Counted from the stretch's first letter, positions 1 through 10,425 are shown. The stretch is DNA of 64,000 nt from Brachyspira pilosicoli (GCF_036997485.1 NZ_JAWLPU010000001.1:992001-1056000); one strand, 5' to 3'. Made by a program: numbers and translations. The notes: generated by a model not told the origin, from the sequence alone.

Positions 1-587
1 AAGAGTTTAAATTTGGAGAAGATTCTGTTACTACAGGTGCTTCTAATGATATAGAAAGAGTTACAGAACTTGCAAGGAGAATGGTTTGCGAATGGGGTAT
101 GAGCAGGCTTGGTCCTATTGCTTTCGGTCAAAAAGAACAGCCTATATTCTTGGGTAAAGAAATTGCACGCCACAAAGACTATAGTGAAGAAACTGCTCAA
201 AAAATTGATGAGGAAGTGCATAAATTTGTAATCAAAGCTTATGAAAGAACTAAAAAATTAATAGCTGAAAATGCTGAGAAGTTTGAGGCATTGTCTAGAG
301 AGTTATTTGAAAAAGAATCTCTTGACATAGAAGATATTGAAAGAATATGTGAAGTTAAACTTGATAGAGTGAAAGATAAATTAGTTTATGCAGGTAAAGA
401 CCCTAAAAGAGGAACTGATGAACTTGAAGACCCTTCTGCTTATCAAGATGGAGAAGTAAAGAGTGTTAAAGATGAAGTATTTTCTACACCTATAAAACCT
501 CTTAAAGATGAAAAATCTTCTAAGAAAACTTCTTCTATTAATAAAAAAATATCTTCTCCTAACAGAAAAAAGAAAAGCGAAGAGTAA
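1..587 (+). CDS. ftsH: ATP-dependent zinc metalloprotease FtsH, C-terminal part
   Basis: This is the 3' end of a gene that begins before the window; the frame is open from base 3, giving about 194 residues. The visible part is the M41 peptidase domain: the segment [18 protein letters not shown] followed by [11 protein letters not shown] is characteristic of FtsH, and the Asp of SNDIE matches the third zinc ligand by family alignment. The AAA+ domain and HEAGH motif lie upstream, outside the window. FtsH is a membrane-anchored hexamer that degrades misfolded membrane proteins and some regulators. The last 40 or so residues are a Ser/Lys-rich tail, likely disordered. An ATG at base 81 is internal and not a start. 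Confidence 0.95.
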   Translation, partial: EFKFGEDSVTTGASNDIERVTELARRMVCEWGMSRLGPIAFGQKEQPIFLGKEIARHKDYSEETAQKIDEEVHKFVIKAYERTKKLIAENAEKFEALSRELFEKESLDIEDIERICEVKLDRVKDKLVYAGKDPKRGTDELEDPSAYQDGEVKSVKDEVFSTPIKPLKDEKSSKKTSSINKKISSPNRKKKSEE

Positions 588-617
588 TAAATTATAAAAT
601 AATTAAATAAAACATAT

Positions 618-655
618 AAAAACTACGGTATAATTTTTATATCGTAGTTTTTTAT
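618..655 (+). terminator. Intrinsic terminator after ftsH
   Basis: AAAACTACG pairs with CGTAGTTTT around a short AT loop and runs into a T tract, 30 bases after the ftsH stop. Confidence 0.75.
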
Positions 656-805
656 TACTATTTATAATATGTAGGAAATGTATTACATATATAATAATAT
701 AGAAGGATAAAAACCAAAAATAAAACTTTTAGTAAAATAATTAATTGATTGTATAAAAAAAATTTTCTATACTGTACTCATAACACTTACTTATGGAGTT
801 TTAAA

Positions 806-1990
806 ATGAAAAAAATTGGTTTGCTGCCTAGAATTATAATCGGTATAATTTTAGGTATTTTAGTGGGCATGTATCTTCCTAGTCCTGTAGTAAGAATATT
901 TGTAACTTTCAGTTCTATATTTAGTTTATTTTTAAACTTTATTATACCTCTTATGATAGTTGCTTTTATAGGATACGGTATTGCCAGCCTTACAGAGGGT
1001 GCTTCAAAGCTTATTGGAATTACAGTGGCTATATCTTATGGTTCTACATTATTAGCTGGAAGTATTGCTTTTTTAGTAGCTTCAAATCTTTTTCCTACCC
1101 TTTTGGGTGCTGCTGCTTTAAGCAATGTAAAAATAGAATCTGGTTTGGATAGTTATTTTTCTATACCTCTTAAACCTTTATTTGATGTTACATCTGCTGT
1201 AGTATTTGCATTTATACTTGGTATTGGTATTACAATGCTCAGACCTAAAAAGCAAGGAGAAGAGCTATTTTCTATAGTAAGAGACTCTGAAGAGGTTATA
1301 CAGGCTGTTCTTAAAAATATAATAATACCTTTATTGCCTATACACATTTTAGGTACTTTTGCTAATTTAGCTTATGCTGGCAGTATACAGCATATACTTG
1401 TGATATTTGGTAAAGTATTTGCTGTTGTTATTACTTTACATATACTTTATATTACTGCTTTGTTTATAATATCTGGTGTTATAGGGCATAAATCTCCTTT
1501 AATGCTCATTAAAAACCAAATCCCTCCTTATTTCACTGCTGTAGGTACTCAAAGCAGTGCTGCTACTATACCTGTTAGCTTAATAGCTGCTGAAAGAAAT
1601 GGGGTTAGCGAGCAGATTAGAAATTTTGTTATACCGCTTTGTGCTACTATACACTTAGCTGGTTCTATGATTACTTTGACTTGCTGTTCTACTGCTGTTA
1701 TACTCATACTTGGTCAAAACCCAACTTATAGCTCAATACTTCCTTTCATACTTATGTTAGGTGTAGCTATGGTTGCTGCTCCAGGAGCACCAGGAGGAGC
1801 TGTTATGAGTGCTTTGCCTTTCTTCTATATGATTGGTATTACTGGAGAAGAATTACAGGGTTTGATGATTGCTTTATACTTAACTCAAGACTCTTTTGGT
1901 ACTGCTGCTAATGTTTCTGGGGACAATGCTATTGCTGTATTTGTTGATTGGTTCTACAAGACAAAAATCAAAAAAGAATCTGTTGCTTAA
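806..1990 (+). CDS. Dicarboxylate/amino acid:cation symporter (SLC1/DAACS family)
   Basis: A 394-residue polytopic membrane protein of the glutamate transporter-like DAACS family, expected to import an amino acid or dicarboxylate with Na+ or H+. The serine-rich HP1 hairpin is visible (TQSSAATIPVSL), as are a Gly/Pro-rich segment (AAPGAPGGAVM) and a C-terminal DSFGTAANVSGD resembling the TM8 substrate site. The usual TM7 NMDGT signature is replaced by HLAGS (in ATIHLAGSMIT), so substrate and coupling ion cannot be assigned. The start at 806 is chosen because GGAG lies 7 bases upstream; an in-frame ATG at 749 lacks a ribosome site and would add 19 atypical residues. It is a single-gene unit between two terminators. 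Confidence 0.88.
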   Translation: MKKIGLLPRIIIGIILGILVGMYLPSPVVRIFVTFSSIFSLFLNFIIPLMIVAFIGYGIASLTEGASKLIGITVAISYGSTLLAGSIAFLVASNLFPTLLGAAALSNVKIESGLDSYFSIPLKPLFDVTSAVVFAFILGIGITMLRPKKQGEELFSIVRDSEEVIQAVLKNIIIPLLPIHILGTFANLAYAGSIQHILVIFGKVFAVVITLHILYITALFIISGVIGHKSPLMLIKNQIPPYFTAVGTQSSAATIPVSLIAAERNGVSEQIRNFVIPLCATIHLAGSMITLTCCSTAVILILGQNPTYSSILPFILMLGVAMVAAPGAPGGAVMSALPFFYMIGITGEELQGLMIALYLTQDSFGTAANVSGDNAIAVFVDWFYKTKIKKESVA

Positions 1991-2020
1991 ATAAAATTAT
2001 TCATAATCAATTAATGTAGA

Positions 2021-2056
2021 GGGTAGTTTCTAAGAGAAGCTGCCCTTTTTTATTTT
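2021..2056 (+). terminator. Intrinsic terminator after the symporter
   Basis: GGGTAGTTTC pairs with GAAGCTGCCC (two G-T wobbles) and is followed by a T-rich run. Confidence 0.8.
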
Positions 2057-2093
2057 TATACTTTTTATAGAATTTTAATTTGTAGATTTTTAA

Positions 2094-2171
2094 CGCACGG
2101 TGAATAATCACTTGTATATTGCAAAAATTAATTATTAAGTTAATTAAGGTTTTAAATTTGTTCACCGTGCG
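2094..2171. repeat. 78-bp inverted-repeat element, copy 1
   Basis: Perfect 11-bp inverted arms, CGCACGGTGAA at 2094-2104 and TTCACCGTGCG at 2161-2171, enclose about 56 AT-rich bases. A second copy in the same orientation starts 239 bp downstream. The right end ACCGTGCGG equals one arm of the A-type hairpin found in the dispersed intergenic repeats. The rest of 1991-2540 holds no recognisable gene. Confidence 0.75.
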
Positions 2172-2332
2172 GTGAATTAATCATAAATTAAAAAACAACT
2201 TGGGCGGGTGTGCTTTTTTTAGTAGACAATGAGGTTAATTAAATTAGAAACTATAAATAAAATATATGAACATAGAGGGCTGGATTTTATAAAAATTTTT
2301 AATATGTAATTTTATTTTATAGATTTTTTTAA

Positions 2333-2411
2333 CGCACGGTTAACAATTACTTGTATATTAGAAAAATTATATTATTAATTTTATTATATTTTTAATTTTG
2401 TTTACCGTGCG
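2333..2411. repeat. 79-bp inverted-repeat element, copy 2
   Basis: Second copy of the element at 2094: arms CGCACGGT and ACCGTGCG with the same internal TTACTTGTATAT-like stretch. Similarity to copy 1 begins about 10 bases before the left arm (AGATTTTT) and fades after the right arm. Confidence 0.72.
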
Positions 2412-2540
2412 GAGAGCTGATTATCAATTTAAATAAATTAAATGAATAAACAATATATTTTAAGTTTTATATTGTATCTTACTAATATATAGTATATACT
2501 AACATAATTATATTTAATTTTTATTAGCAGCAGAAAAATA

Positions 2541-3281
2541 ATGAAAAAAAAGTTAGAATTACAAACAACAACTCTTTGGGATTATCCTTCTCAGCAATAT
2601 TTAAAAAGTGAAGAGGAAAAACATAAACATTATATAGGAGCAACACCATCATATATAATATGGAATTTATTAAATAGATATACAAAAGAAAAAGATTTAG
2701 TAGTTGATCCTATGGCAGGAAGCGGTACAACTATTGATGTGGCAAGAGAGCTTAATAGACGTGCTTTAGGATATGATATCAATCCAAAGGCATTAGAGAG
2801 AAAAGATATTTTTAGAGCCGATGCAAGAAAAATACCAATAGAAGATGAAAAGGTAGATTTTGTTTTTGTTGACCCGCCATATAGTACTCATATAAATTAC
2901 TCTAATGAAAAAAATTGTATAGGTAAATTAACCGCAAAAACAGATGAGTATTATGAAGCTATGGATAAAGTGATAGCTGAAATATTTAGAATAATGAAAA
3001 AAGATAGATATATGGCTTTATATGTTTCAGATTCTTATGAGAAAGATTATCCGTTTATGCCTATAGGTTTTAAGCTTTTTGAGATTATGAGTAAATATTT
3101 TATGCCTATAGATATAGTTTCGGTTGTGAGGCATAATAAAAGTTTAAACAAGGGTAATTATCATTTATCTGCAATAGAGCATAATTATTATTTGAGAGGG
3201 TTTAATTATCTTTTTATAATGTATAAGAAGGGTAATAAAACAATAGATAAAAACGGCAAGGTGCATTTAAGGAATTTTTAA
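2541..3281 (+). CDS. Orphan DNA methyltransferase (N-4/N-6 type)
   Basis: A 246-residue SAM-dependent methyltransferase. Motif I is VDPMAGSGTT (about residues 55-64), an acidic motif II region follows (GYDINPKALE), and the catalytic motif IV is DPPYSTHINYS (about 111-121). DPPY with this order (I before IV) is typical of the N6-adenine or N4-cytosine DNA methylase superfamily; some relatives modify RNA guanine, which cannot be excluded. No restriction endonuclease or specificity gene lies nearby, so it appears to be a solitary modification enzyme. The N-terminal 40 residues (TTLWDYPSQQY) may help recognise the target. Confidence 0.8.
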   Translation: MKKKLELQTTTLWDYPSQQYLKSEEEKHKHYIGATPSYIIWNLLNRYTKEKDLVVDPMAGSGTTIDVARELNRRALGYDINPKALERKDIFRADARKIPIEDEKVDFVFVDPPYSTHINYSNEKNCIGKLTAKTDEYYEAMDKVIAEIFRIMKKDRYMALYVSDSYEKDYPFMPIGFKLFEIMSKYFMPIDIVSVVRHNKSLNKGNYHLSAIEHNYYLRGFNYLFIMYKKGNKTIDKNGKVHLRNF

Positions 3282-3291
3282 GTAAATGTAT

Positions 3292-3338
3292 TTAAGTTTT
3301 TTATAAATGATTTTATATTTTGGTTTTTAAAAACTTAA
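3292..3338. terminator. Possible bidirectional terminator between convergent genes
   Basis: TTAAGTTTTT and AAAAACTTAA form a 10-bp AT-only inverted repeat between the methyltransferase and the convergent helicase gene, touching the helicase stop codon. It is weak because it has no GC pairs in the core. Confidence 0.35.
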
Positions 3339-5335
3339 TAATCAAAAGCATCTTCATCTATTTCCATATAATAACTATTAGCTTTTTCTTTTATATATAA
3401 TAGAGATTTTGGTATCTCCATTAAAAATGATGAAGGAGCTTGTTCCATAGTGCCTGAGCTTATCCTTCTTCTTTTTGCGTATGTGAGGTATAGTTTTTGT
3501 TTAGCCCTTGTAATTGCCACATAAAAAAGTCTTCTCTCTTCTTCTACGCCGTTTTCTTCTTCGAGTGAAAAGTAATGAGGAAATACTCCATGCTCAAGAC
3601 CTGTGATAAATACAACTTCAAACTCTAATCCTTTTGCGTTGTGAACTGTCATAAGTGTAATTGCATCTTCCTTATCTTCGTTGCTGTTGTCTTTATAGAG
3701 TGTTGTTTCCTCTAAAAATCCTCTTATATTTAAACTGCTTTCAGGGTTTTCATAATTGTAATTTAAATAGCTGTAATATGCATTAAAAAGCTCTTTTATA
3801 TTATCTTCTGCTGTTGCTATTCTTATATTGCCGTCGCTTTTAAATATTGAAAAATAATCTATTTCTTTTAAAAACTCAAAGAATACTCCCTCTATATGTT
3901 TAGGGTCTTCTTCTATTTTTTTTGAATATTTCTTTAATATGTTTTTATATTCTTTAATGTTGTTAAGAGCTTTTTTTGAAATATTTGATTCTTCTATAAT
4001 GTCTATTGCATCATAGAGTGTGAGATTTTTTTTATCTGCAAATGACTCAAACTGAGCAAAAGTTTTTTCCCCTATTCCTCTTGTTGGTGTATTGATGGTT
4101 CTTCTTATACTAAAATTATCATTAAAGCCTGTAATAAGCCTCAAAAAAGAAATGCTGTCTTTAATCTCTGTTCTCTCATAAAACCCAACTCCTCCTACTA
4201 TTTTATAATTAATAGAATGAGCCATAAGTTCTTTTTCATAAGCTCTTGATTGGCTATTGGTTCTAAACAAAATAACTATATCTTTTGCTTCAAAACCTTC
4301 ATCAAACAATAACTCTATTTCATTAGCAACCGATTTTGCCTCTTCATAATCTGTATAGCATATCCAATTTTCTATTTTATAATCACTTTTTTTGTTTGAA
4401 AAAACATTTTTTGTGTGTCTATGGCTATTATTTTTTATTACATTCAAAGCTGCTTCAACTACATTTTTCGGGCATCTATAATTTTCTTCAAGGCGAATTA
4501 TTTTAGTGTCTTCAAAATCATTTTCAAAGTTTAATATATTAGATACGTTTGCTCCTCTAAAAGCATATATACTCTGGTCATCATCGCCTACAACGGTTAA
4601 TTGATTATCTTGGCTTTGGCTATTATTTTTTTGAGCAAGCATTTTTATTAATTTGTATTGCTGCAAATTAGTATCTTGAAACTCATCAACTAAAATATAT
4701 TTAAATCTCTTTTTATAATTATCAAGTACACTTTTCTCTTTTTCAAATAGTTTTATAGTGTTGAGTATTAAGTCATCAAAATCCATCACATTTTCTTTAA
4801 CTTCATATTCTGTGTATTTATCATATACTTTTTTATAATACTCCTCTTCAAAACCAATATCATATCTCATTTCATTTTTTTTGGCAGATATATATCTTGA
4901 AACATCTTTCGGCTTTATAGATTTTGGAGTGTTTTCTTCTTTCATTATTTTTTTTATAACGCTTAATCTATCGCCCTCATCCAAAATAAGAAAGTCTTCT
5001 CTATAATTTAAATATTGAGCATTATCTTTTAATATTCTCAAACATGCAGAGTGAAATGTTCTTATAAACAGCCTAAATGGTTTTATTTCTGGAAGCATAG
5101 AGCATACTCTTTCTTTCATTTCATTGGCTGCTTTGTTTGTAAAAGTTACAGCCATTATATTTTCTGGTCTTATGTGTTTTTCTGTTATAAGGTATGCTAT
5201 TTTTTTGGTAATAACTAAAGTCTTACCGCTTCCAGCACCAGCCAAAAGAAGAAGAGGACTATCTATATGAAGCACACCTTCTCTTTGATTTTCGTTTAAA
5301 CCATTAAGTAACTCATTTTGTTTATTATTATCCAT
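3335..5335 (-). CDS. pcrA: ATP-dependent DNA helicase, UvrD/PcrA family
   Basis: A 666-residue superfamily 1A 3'-5' helicase. Motifs in order: Q-motif region LNENQREGV, Walker A AGAGSGKT (about 32-39), Walker B VDEFQD, motif III VVGDDDQSIYAFRGA, motif V TVHNAKGLEFEVVFITGLE with HGVFPH, and motif VI YVAITRAKQKLYLTYA. PcrA/UvrD unwinds DNA in nucleotide-excision and mismatch repair and clears stalled replication; a mutS gene is present at 60-63 kb. It is slightly shorter than Bacillus PcrA (about 720), mainly because the C-terminal extension that contacts RNA polymerase is short or missing. Single gene on the minus strand. Confidence 0.93.
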   Translation of the reverse strand: MDNNKQNELLNGLNENQREGVLHIDSPLLLLAGAGSGKTLVITKKIAYLITEKHIRPENIMAVTFTNKAANEMKERVCSMLPEIKPFRLFIRTFHSACLRILKDNAQYLNYREDFLILDEGDRLSVIKKIMKEENTPKSIKPKDVSRYISAKKNEMRYDIGFEEEYYKKVYDKYTEYEVKENVMDFDDLILNTIKLFEKEKSVLDNYKKRFKYILVDEFQDTNLQQYKLIKMLAQKNNSQSQDNQLTVVGDDDQSIYAFRGANVSNILNFENDFEDTKIIRLEENYRCPKNVVEAALNVIKNNSHRHTKNVFSNKKSDYKIENWICYTDYEEAKSVANEIELLFDEGFEAKDIVILFRTNSQSRAYEKELMAHSINYKIVGGVGFYERTEIKDSISFLRLITGFNDNFSIRRTINTPTRGIGEKTFAQFESFADKKNLTLYDAIDIIEESNISKKALNNIKEYKNILKKYSKKIEEDPKHIEGVFFEFLKEIDYFSIFKSDGNIRIATAEDNIKELFNAYYSYLNYNYENPESSLNIRGFLEETTLYKDNSNEDKEDAITLMTVHNAKGLEFEVVFITGLEHGVFPHYFSLEEENGVEEERRLFYVAITRAKQKLYLTYAKRRRISSGTMEQAPSSFLMEIPKSLLYIKEKANSYYMEIDEDAFDY

Positions 5336-5368
5336 AAATATAAAACTCTAATTTTTTTAATATATTAA

Positions 5369-5640
5369 ATTTTTATTTGTGGTGGCTTTGCCCCCATACC
5401 CCCACTTCTTTTACGACCGTAGGAAGTGCCTTCGGTATTGGTATAAAAGAACCTTATATCCTTCGGATACGCTTCGCGAAGAACTGCATTGTTTAGCTTG
5501 AAATGTTGGTATTATAATATAGTTTATACATATTACAAATGACAAAGCTATAGTACTTGCACTTTTTGCAACTTTGACGAAGTCCACACCGTGTAAGGCG
5601 GGAAAAAGTTGAATAAAATAAATTTATAAAATATAGTCGT
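5369..5640 (+). repeat. Intergenic mosaic palindromic repeat, B type
   Basis: One complete unit of the dispersed family. Head: TTTTTATTTGTGGTGGC-TTT-GCCCCCA stem-loop, then CTTCTTTTA ... TAAAAGAAC arms enclosing small hairpins (CCTTCGG, GCTTCGCGAAG), then GAACTGCATT. Tail of B type: ATTACAAATGACAAAGCTATAG, CACTTTTTGCAACTTT, GACGAAGTC, and GGGAAAAAGTTGA. It fills the gap between pcrA and the next minus-strand gene. No coding potential is seen. Confidence 0.85.
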
Positions 5641-5660
5641 TTAGCTATATAATAAAAGCT

Positions 5661-6074
5661 TTAATCTTTTTTGTAATATCTCTGCATTATATCGTCAAAT
5701 ATTTTAGCAGCTTCAAATATAATATAATCGCATCCGTCTATAGGGTCTCTATACTCTTCTTTCAAAGGAGTACAATCTGTATGCGAAGTTAATTCTTTAA
5801 ACCTGCTGACAAACTCAAATTCTAACTCTTTTAAAAAAGTGCTTTCATGACCTCTCTCTATAATAAAAGCTTTAGAAAAAGCCATTATAGCACCAGTTAT
5901 AATACCGCAGGTAAGACCCAATCCCATACCGCCCCCAAAACCAGCAGCAAGCTTTAAATCACTTTTATCTATTCCCAAATTATAAACAGTATTAGCTCCA
6001 TAAAGCATCTTTTCTGCACAATTTAAATCTTCTTTCTTTCCAAATCCATTATATAAATATTCGTATAAAGTCAT
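5661..6074 (-). CDS. C_GCAxxG_C_C family redox-type protein
   Basis: A 137-residue protein of the C_GCAxxG_C_C family: NCAEKMLYG (Cys19) matches the first motif, FGGGMGLGLTCGIITGAIMA the second, and CTPLKEEYRDPIDGC supplies the late cysteine pair. Family members are small helical proteins thought to bind metal or act in redox chemistry, often beside electron-transfer genes; the biochemical role is not settled. It lies 16 bases downstream of fabH on the same strand, so the two are probably co-transcribed. Confidence 0.8.
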   Translation of the reverse strand: MTLYEYLYNGFGKKEDLNCAEKMLYGANTVYNLGIDKSDLKLAAGFGGGMGLGLTCGIITGAIMAFSKAFIIERGHESTFLKELEFEFVSRFKELTSHTDCTPLKEEYRDPIDGCDYIIFEAAKIFDDIMQRYYKKD

Positions 6075-6090
6075 AATTATAAATCACTTT

Positions 6091-7071
6091 TTAAAATTTT
6101 ATTAAAGTAGAACCCCAAGTAAGACCAGCACCAAAAGCTGTAAGTAACACATAATCGCCTTTTTTAATAGCATTCTTTTCAAAAGCCTCTGTAAATGCTA
6201 TACCAACACTCGCAGCAGATGTGTTACCGTATTTTTGTATATTCACATAAAATTTGCTGTCATCAAAACCCAACTTTTTAGCAACAGCATTCATTATTCT
6301 GGTATTGGCCTGATGAGTAATTATTAAAGACAAATCAGTTAATTCCAAATTAGCACTTTTTACAGTTTTTCTTATAGTTTCATCAAAAGTAGTAACTGCC
6401 TTCTTAAAAACTTCTGTTCCTTCCATAGTTATGCTATTAAGTTTTTCATCAACATTTTTTTCTGTGATAGGCTCAGCACTTCCGCCTCCTTTTACTATCA
6501 ATATCTCATCATTAGGCTCGCTTCCTATGTCTGTAGCCACTATTACTCCGCTCTCATTTTCTTCTTTAGCCTCAATCAATGCCGCACTAACACCATCACC
6601 AAAAAGTATTGCAGTAGACCTGTCTTCCCAGTTTACTATATCACTGCATTTTTCTGTTGCCACAATCAAAACCTTTTTGCATTCCCCACTCTCTATAAGT
6701 GAAGCTGCAGTATTAAGAGCATATATATATCCAGAGCAGGCAGCTGATATATCAAATGCAAGGCATGAGTTTTTTATATTAAATTCTTTTTGTATAAGTC
6801 CTGCTGTTGAAGGAAATGTATATGATTTTGTAGAAGTAGCAACTATTACAGCATCAGCATCATCTATTTTTTCGTTTTTTTCTATTAGTTTTTTTACAGC
6901 TTTTATTGCCATATTGGCAGAGCTTTCATTTTTGTCTGCTATTCTCCTTTCTTCTATGCCAGTTCTGCTTACTATCCAATCATTATTTGTATCCAATGTT
7001 TTTTCTAAATCATAATTGGTTAATATGTTTTCAGGCAAATATGAAGATAAATTTTTTATACAAGCTTTCAT
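6091..7071 (-). CDS. fabH: Beta-ketoacyl-ACP synthase III, first paralogue
   Basis: Condenses an acyl-CoA starter with malonyl-ACP to begin fatty-acid synthesis. The Cys-His-Asn triad is visible: Cys112 in DISAACSGYIYA, His in IITHQANTRIM and Asn in KYGNTSAASVG; numbering from the ATG at 7071 puts the Cys at 112, the same as in E. coli FabH. A TTG two codons upstream (7077) is better spaced from AGAGGG and could also be used. A second full-length FabH is encoded at 29141-30109, so one may prefer branched or other starters. Followed closely by the C_GCAxxG_C_C gene. Confidence 0.93.
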   Translation of the reverse strand: MKACIKNLSSYLPENILTNYDLEKTLDTNNDWIVSRTGIEERRIADKNESSANMAIKAVKKLIEKNEKIDDADAVIVATSTKSYTFPSTAGLIQKEFNIKNSCLAFDISAACSGYIYALNTAASLIESGECKKVLIVATEKCSDIVNWEDRSTAILFGDGVSAALIEAKEENESGVIVATDIGSEPNDEILIVKGGGSAEPITEKNVDEKLNSITMEGTEVFKKAVTTFDETIRKTVKSANLELTDLSLIITHQANTRIMNAVAKKLGFDDSKFYVNIQKYGNTSAASVGIAFTEAFEKNAIKKGDYVLLTAFGAGLTWGSTLIKF

Positions 7072-7319
7072 AAGCAATTTAACCCTCTCATTCTTAGTAA
7101 ATTAGAAAATAGATTAAAAGATTATATATTAAAATAAAAATTAAAGATATAGTTTTATTTAACAAATAATTTACTATAGGTTTTTATAAATATAATTTTA
7201 ATAATTTTTAACTATATATAAGTATACAAATTTACTAAAGTAATTAGTTATTATATCGATAAGTTTTACTATAATATATATTAATAGTTTTATAATTATT
7301 ATCTTGCAGAGGTGTTCTT

Positions 7320-7883
7320 GTGTATAATTCTATAGTAGGCTATGCTCTTAAAATTATTAAAGGTAATATCTTATTTTCTATTATCATCTTTATAGCTATG
7401 TCGCAATTAATGACTATTACTTCTATTTTCGCTCTTATGTGGAAATATGAAATACTCCTAAATGAAAATATTCCTTTCTTTAGGGCTTTCTCTATATACT
7501 CGCTTCTTATTGTGCTATTTATTGTAGTATTATTAATTGCTATAGTTACTATTATATATATTTTCTCAAAAAATAGCCGTATGTTTTCTACTTTGAGAAT
7601 TTTTGGGGCTACTAAATTATCTTTAAAAAGGCTTTCTTTATCTCTAAGCTTTTTATATCCTCTTATATCATACATTATTTCAAGCTTGGAAATTATTATA
7701 ATTTATATTAGATACCGCTCTTATATCTTAACTATTATAAACACAACCGAAGTGTTAAATAATGCTTTTACTATATTTTGTGCTAATGTAATATTATTTT
7801 TAATATTTATGTTTGGTGCTTTTATTACTAATACCGTACTTCTAAACAGAGACCCTTATGAAGATTTGAGAGGAACACTATGA
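7320..7883 (+). CDS. Small ABC transporter permease, FtsX-like
   Basis: A 187-residue, four-helix membrane protein starting with GTG at 7320, with AGAGG about 8 bases upstream. A central segment MFSTLRIFGATKLSLKRLSL resembles the conserved cytoplasmic loop of FtsX/MacB/LolC permeases, where a motif of the type 'LRxLGAsk' contacts the ATPase. Its stop overlaps the ATPase start by four bases (ATGA), so the two are translationally coupled. Unlike MacB or LolC it has almost no extracytoplasmic domain; FtsX normally has a large one between TM1 and TM2. The topology and the partner suggest an FtsEX-like or export transporter with unknown substrate. Confidence 0.72.
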   Translation: MYNSIVGYALKIIKGNILFSIIIFIAMSQLMTITSIFALMWKYEILLNENIPFFRAFSIYSLLIVLFIVVLLIAIVTIIYIFSKNSRMFSTLRIFGATKLSLKRLSLSLSFLYPLISYIISSLEIIIIYIRYRSYILTIINTTEVLNNAFTIFCANVILFLIFMFGAFITNTVLLNRDPYEDLRGTL

Positions 7884-8554
7884 ATATAAAAATTATTAAT
7901 ATTTCTAAAACTTTTTCTTTAGGTGTAAACAAATTAGATGCTTGCAAGGATATTAGTTTAGATATTAATCAGGGTGATTTTATAAGCTTTGTAGGGCATA
8001 CTGGAAGCGGTAAAAGCACTCTCTTAAGCATTATAGGAGGTATATTAAAGCCTACAAGCGGTTCTATATATTATGACTCATACAAAATTGATAACCCTTC
8101 AGAAGAAGTATTATCAAGCTTTAGAAGAGAATATTTTTCATATATATTTCAATACCCAGTTATTATACCGACAATTAATGTACTAGATAATATTTTAATA
8201 CCTTTAGCTTTTAAACATAAAATTACAGATGAAAAAATAAATCAAACAAAAGAAAATATAGAGCTATTCGGACTAAAAGATAAAATGCACCTAAAAGCAG
8301 CCCATTTATCAGGCGGTGAAATGAAAAAAGTAGCTATACTAAGAGCTTTAGCCTATGGCTGTAAATGCCTAATAGCAGATGAGCCTACAAGCGATTTAGA
8401 CCCAGAAACAACTACTTTACTTATGGAAATATTAACAACCCTCAACAATCAGGGAACTACAATCATTATGGTTACGCATGCTCATAACATAGCAGCACAT
8501 GCCAAAAATGTATATGAAATGTCTGAAGGTAAGATTGTTAGATGTCTTAAATAA
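7880..8554 (+). CDS. ABC transporter ATP-binding protein (FtsE/LolD/MacB type)
   Basis: A 224-residue ATPase with Walker A GHTGSGKST, Q-loop IFQYPVIIP, signature LSGGEMKKVAILRAL, Walker B CLIADEPTSDLDPET and H-loop VTHAHN. Length and sequence fit the FtsE/LolD/MacB branch that drives mechanotransmission-type permeases rather than importers. It overlaps the upstream permease by four bases and ends the operon. No third component (periplasmic adaptor or lipoprotein) is adjacent. Confidence 0.9.
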   Translation: MNIKIINISKTFSLGVNKLDACKDISLDINQGDFISFVGHTGSGKSTLLSIIGGILKPTSGSIYYDSYKIDNPSEEVLSSFRREYFSYIFQYPVIIPTINVLDNILIPLAFKHKITDEKINQTKENIELFGLKDKMHLKAAHLSGGEMKKVAILRALAYGCKCLIADEPTSDLDPETTTLLMEILTTLNNQGTTIIMVTHAHNIAAHAKNVYEMSEGKIVRCLK

Positions 8555-8659
8555 CTATGTAATTTTGCAAAAATATGCACTTTTTTTAAAAAAATATTAC
8601 TTCTTATGATAATTTTATACTATCACTATTAAATTACTATTGATAATAATATTATTTAG

Positions 8660-10057
<1,398 letters not shown>

Positions 10058-10078
10058 TTAATTAATAACTAAACAAAT

Positions 10079-10107
10079 AAGGGGCTTTTAAAGCCCCTTG
10101 TTTTTTA
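10079..10107 (+). terminator. Intrinsic terminator after gdhA
   Basis: AAGGGGCTTT/AAAGCCCCTT hairpin with a tight loop followed by G and six T residues. Confidence 0.9.
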
Positions 10108-10119
10108 CATAGTAAGTTT

Positions 10120-10425
10120 TTTTATTCAACTTTTTCCCGCGTACAAGCTGTACCACCTTGCCGCACGGTAATGCTATGCTTTAATTATAACTTCTTAGTC
10201 GTGCGGGGGAGTGCCTTTTAATGTGCAATAAAATTATAAAATTTATAATAAAAAAGCAGTCTTTTTTGTTCTTTGTGCCAATACCAAAGGTACTTCCTAC
10301 GGTCGCAAAAGAACTGGGGTGCTACCCTACGGGCACGCTTCGCAGGAGGCAAAGCCCTGCAAATAATAAAAATAAATAAAGTTAAAATTTTTCAGTATAT
10401 TCTAAAATAATCATATTTTATTATG
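10120..10425 (-). repeat. Intergenic mosaic palindromic repeat, A type, reversed
   Basis: Reverse-oriented unit. Reading the plus strand: CAACTTTTTCCCGCGTAC, the 46-bp A hairpin at 10161-10206 (CCGCACG ... CGTGCGG), AT-rich spacer with TGCAATAAAATTATAA, then GTTCTTTGTGCC ... GTCGCAAAAGAACTG arms, an ACCCTACGGGCACGCTTCGC cassette and the GGAGGCAAAGCC head. Confidence 0.87.
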
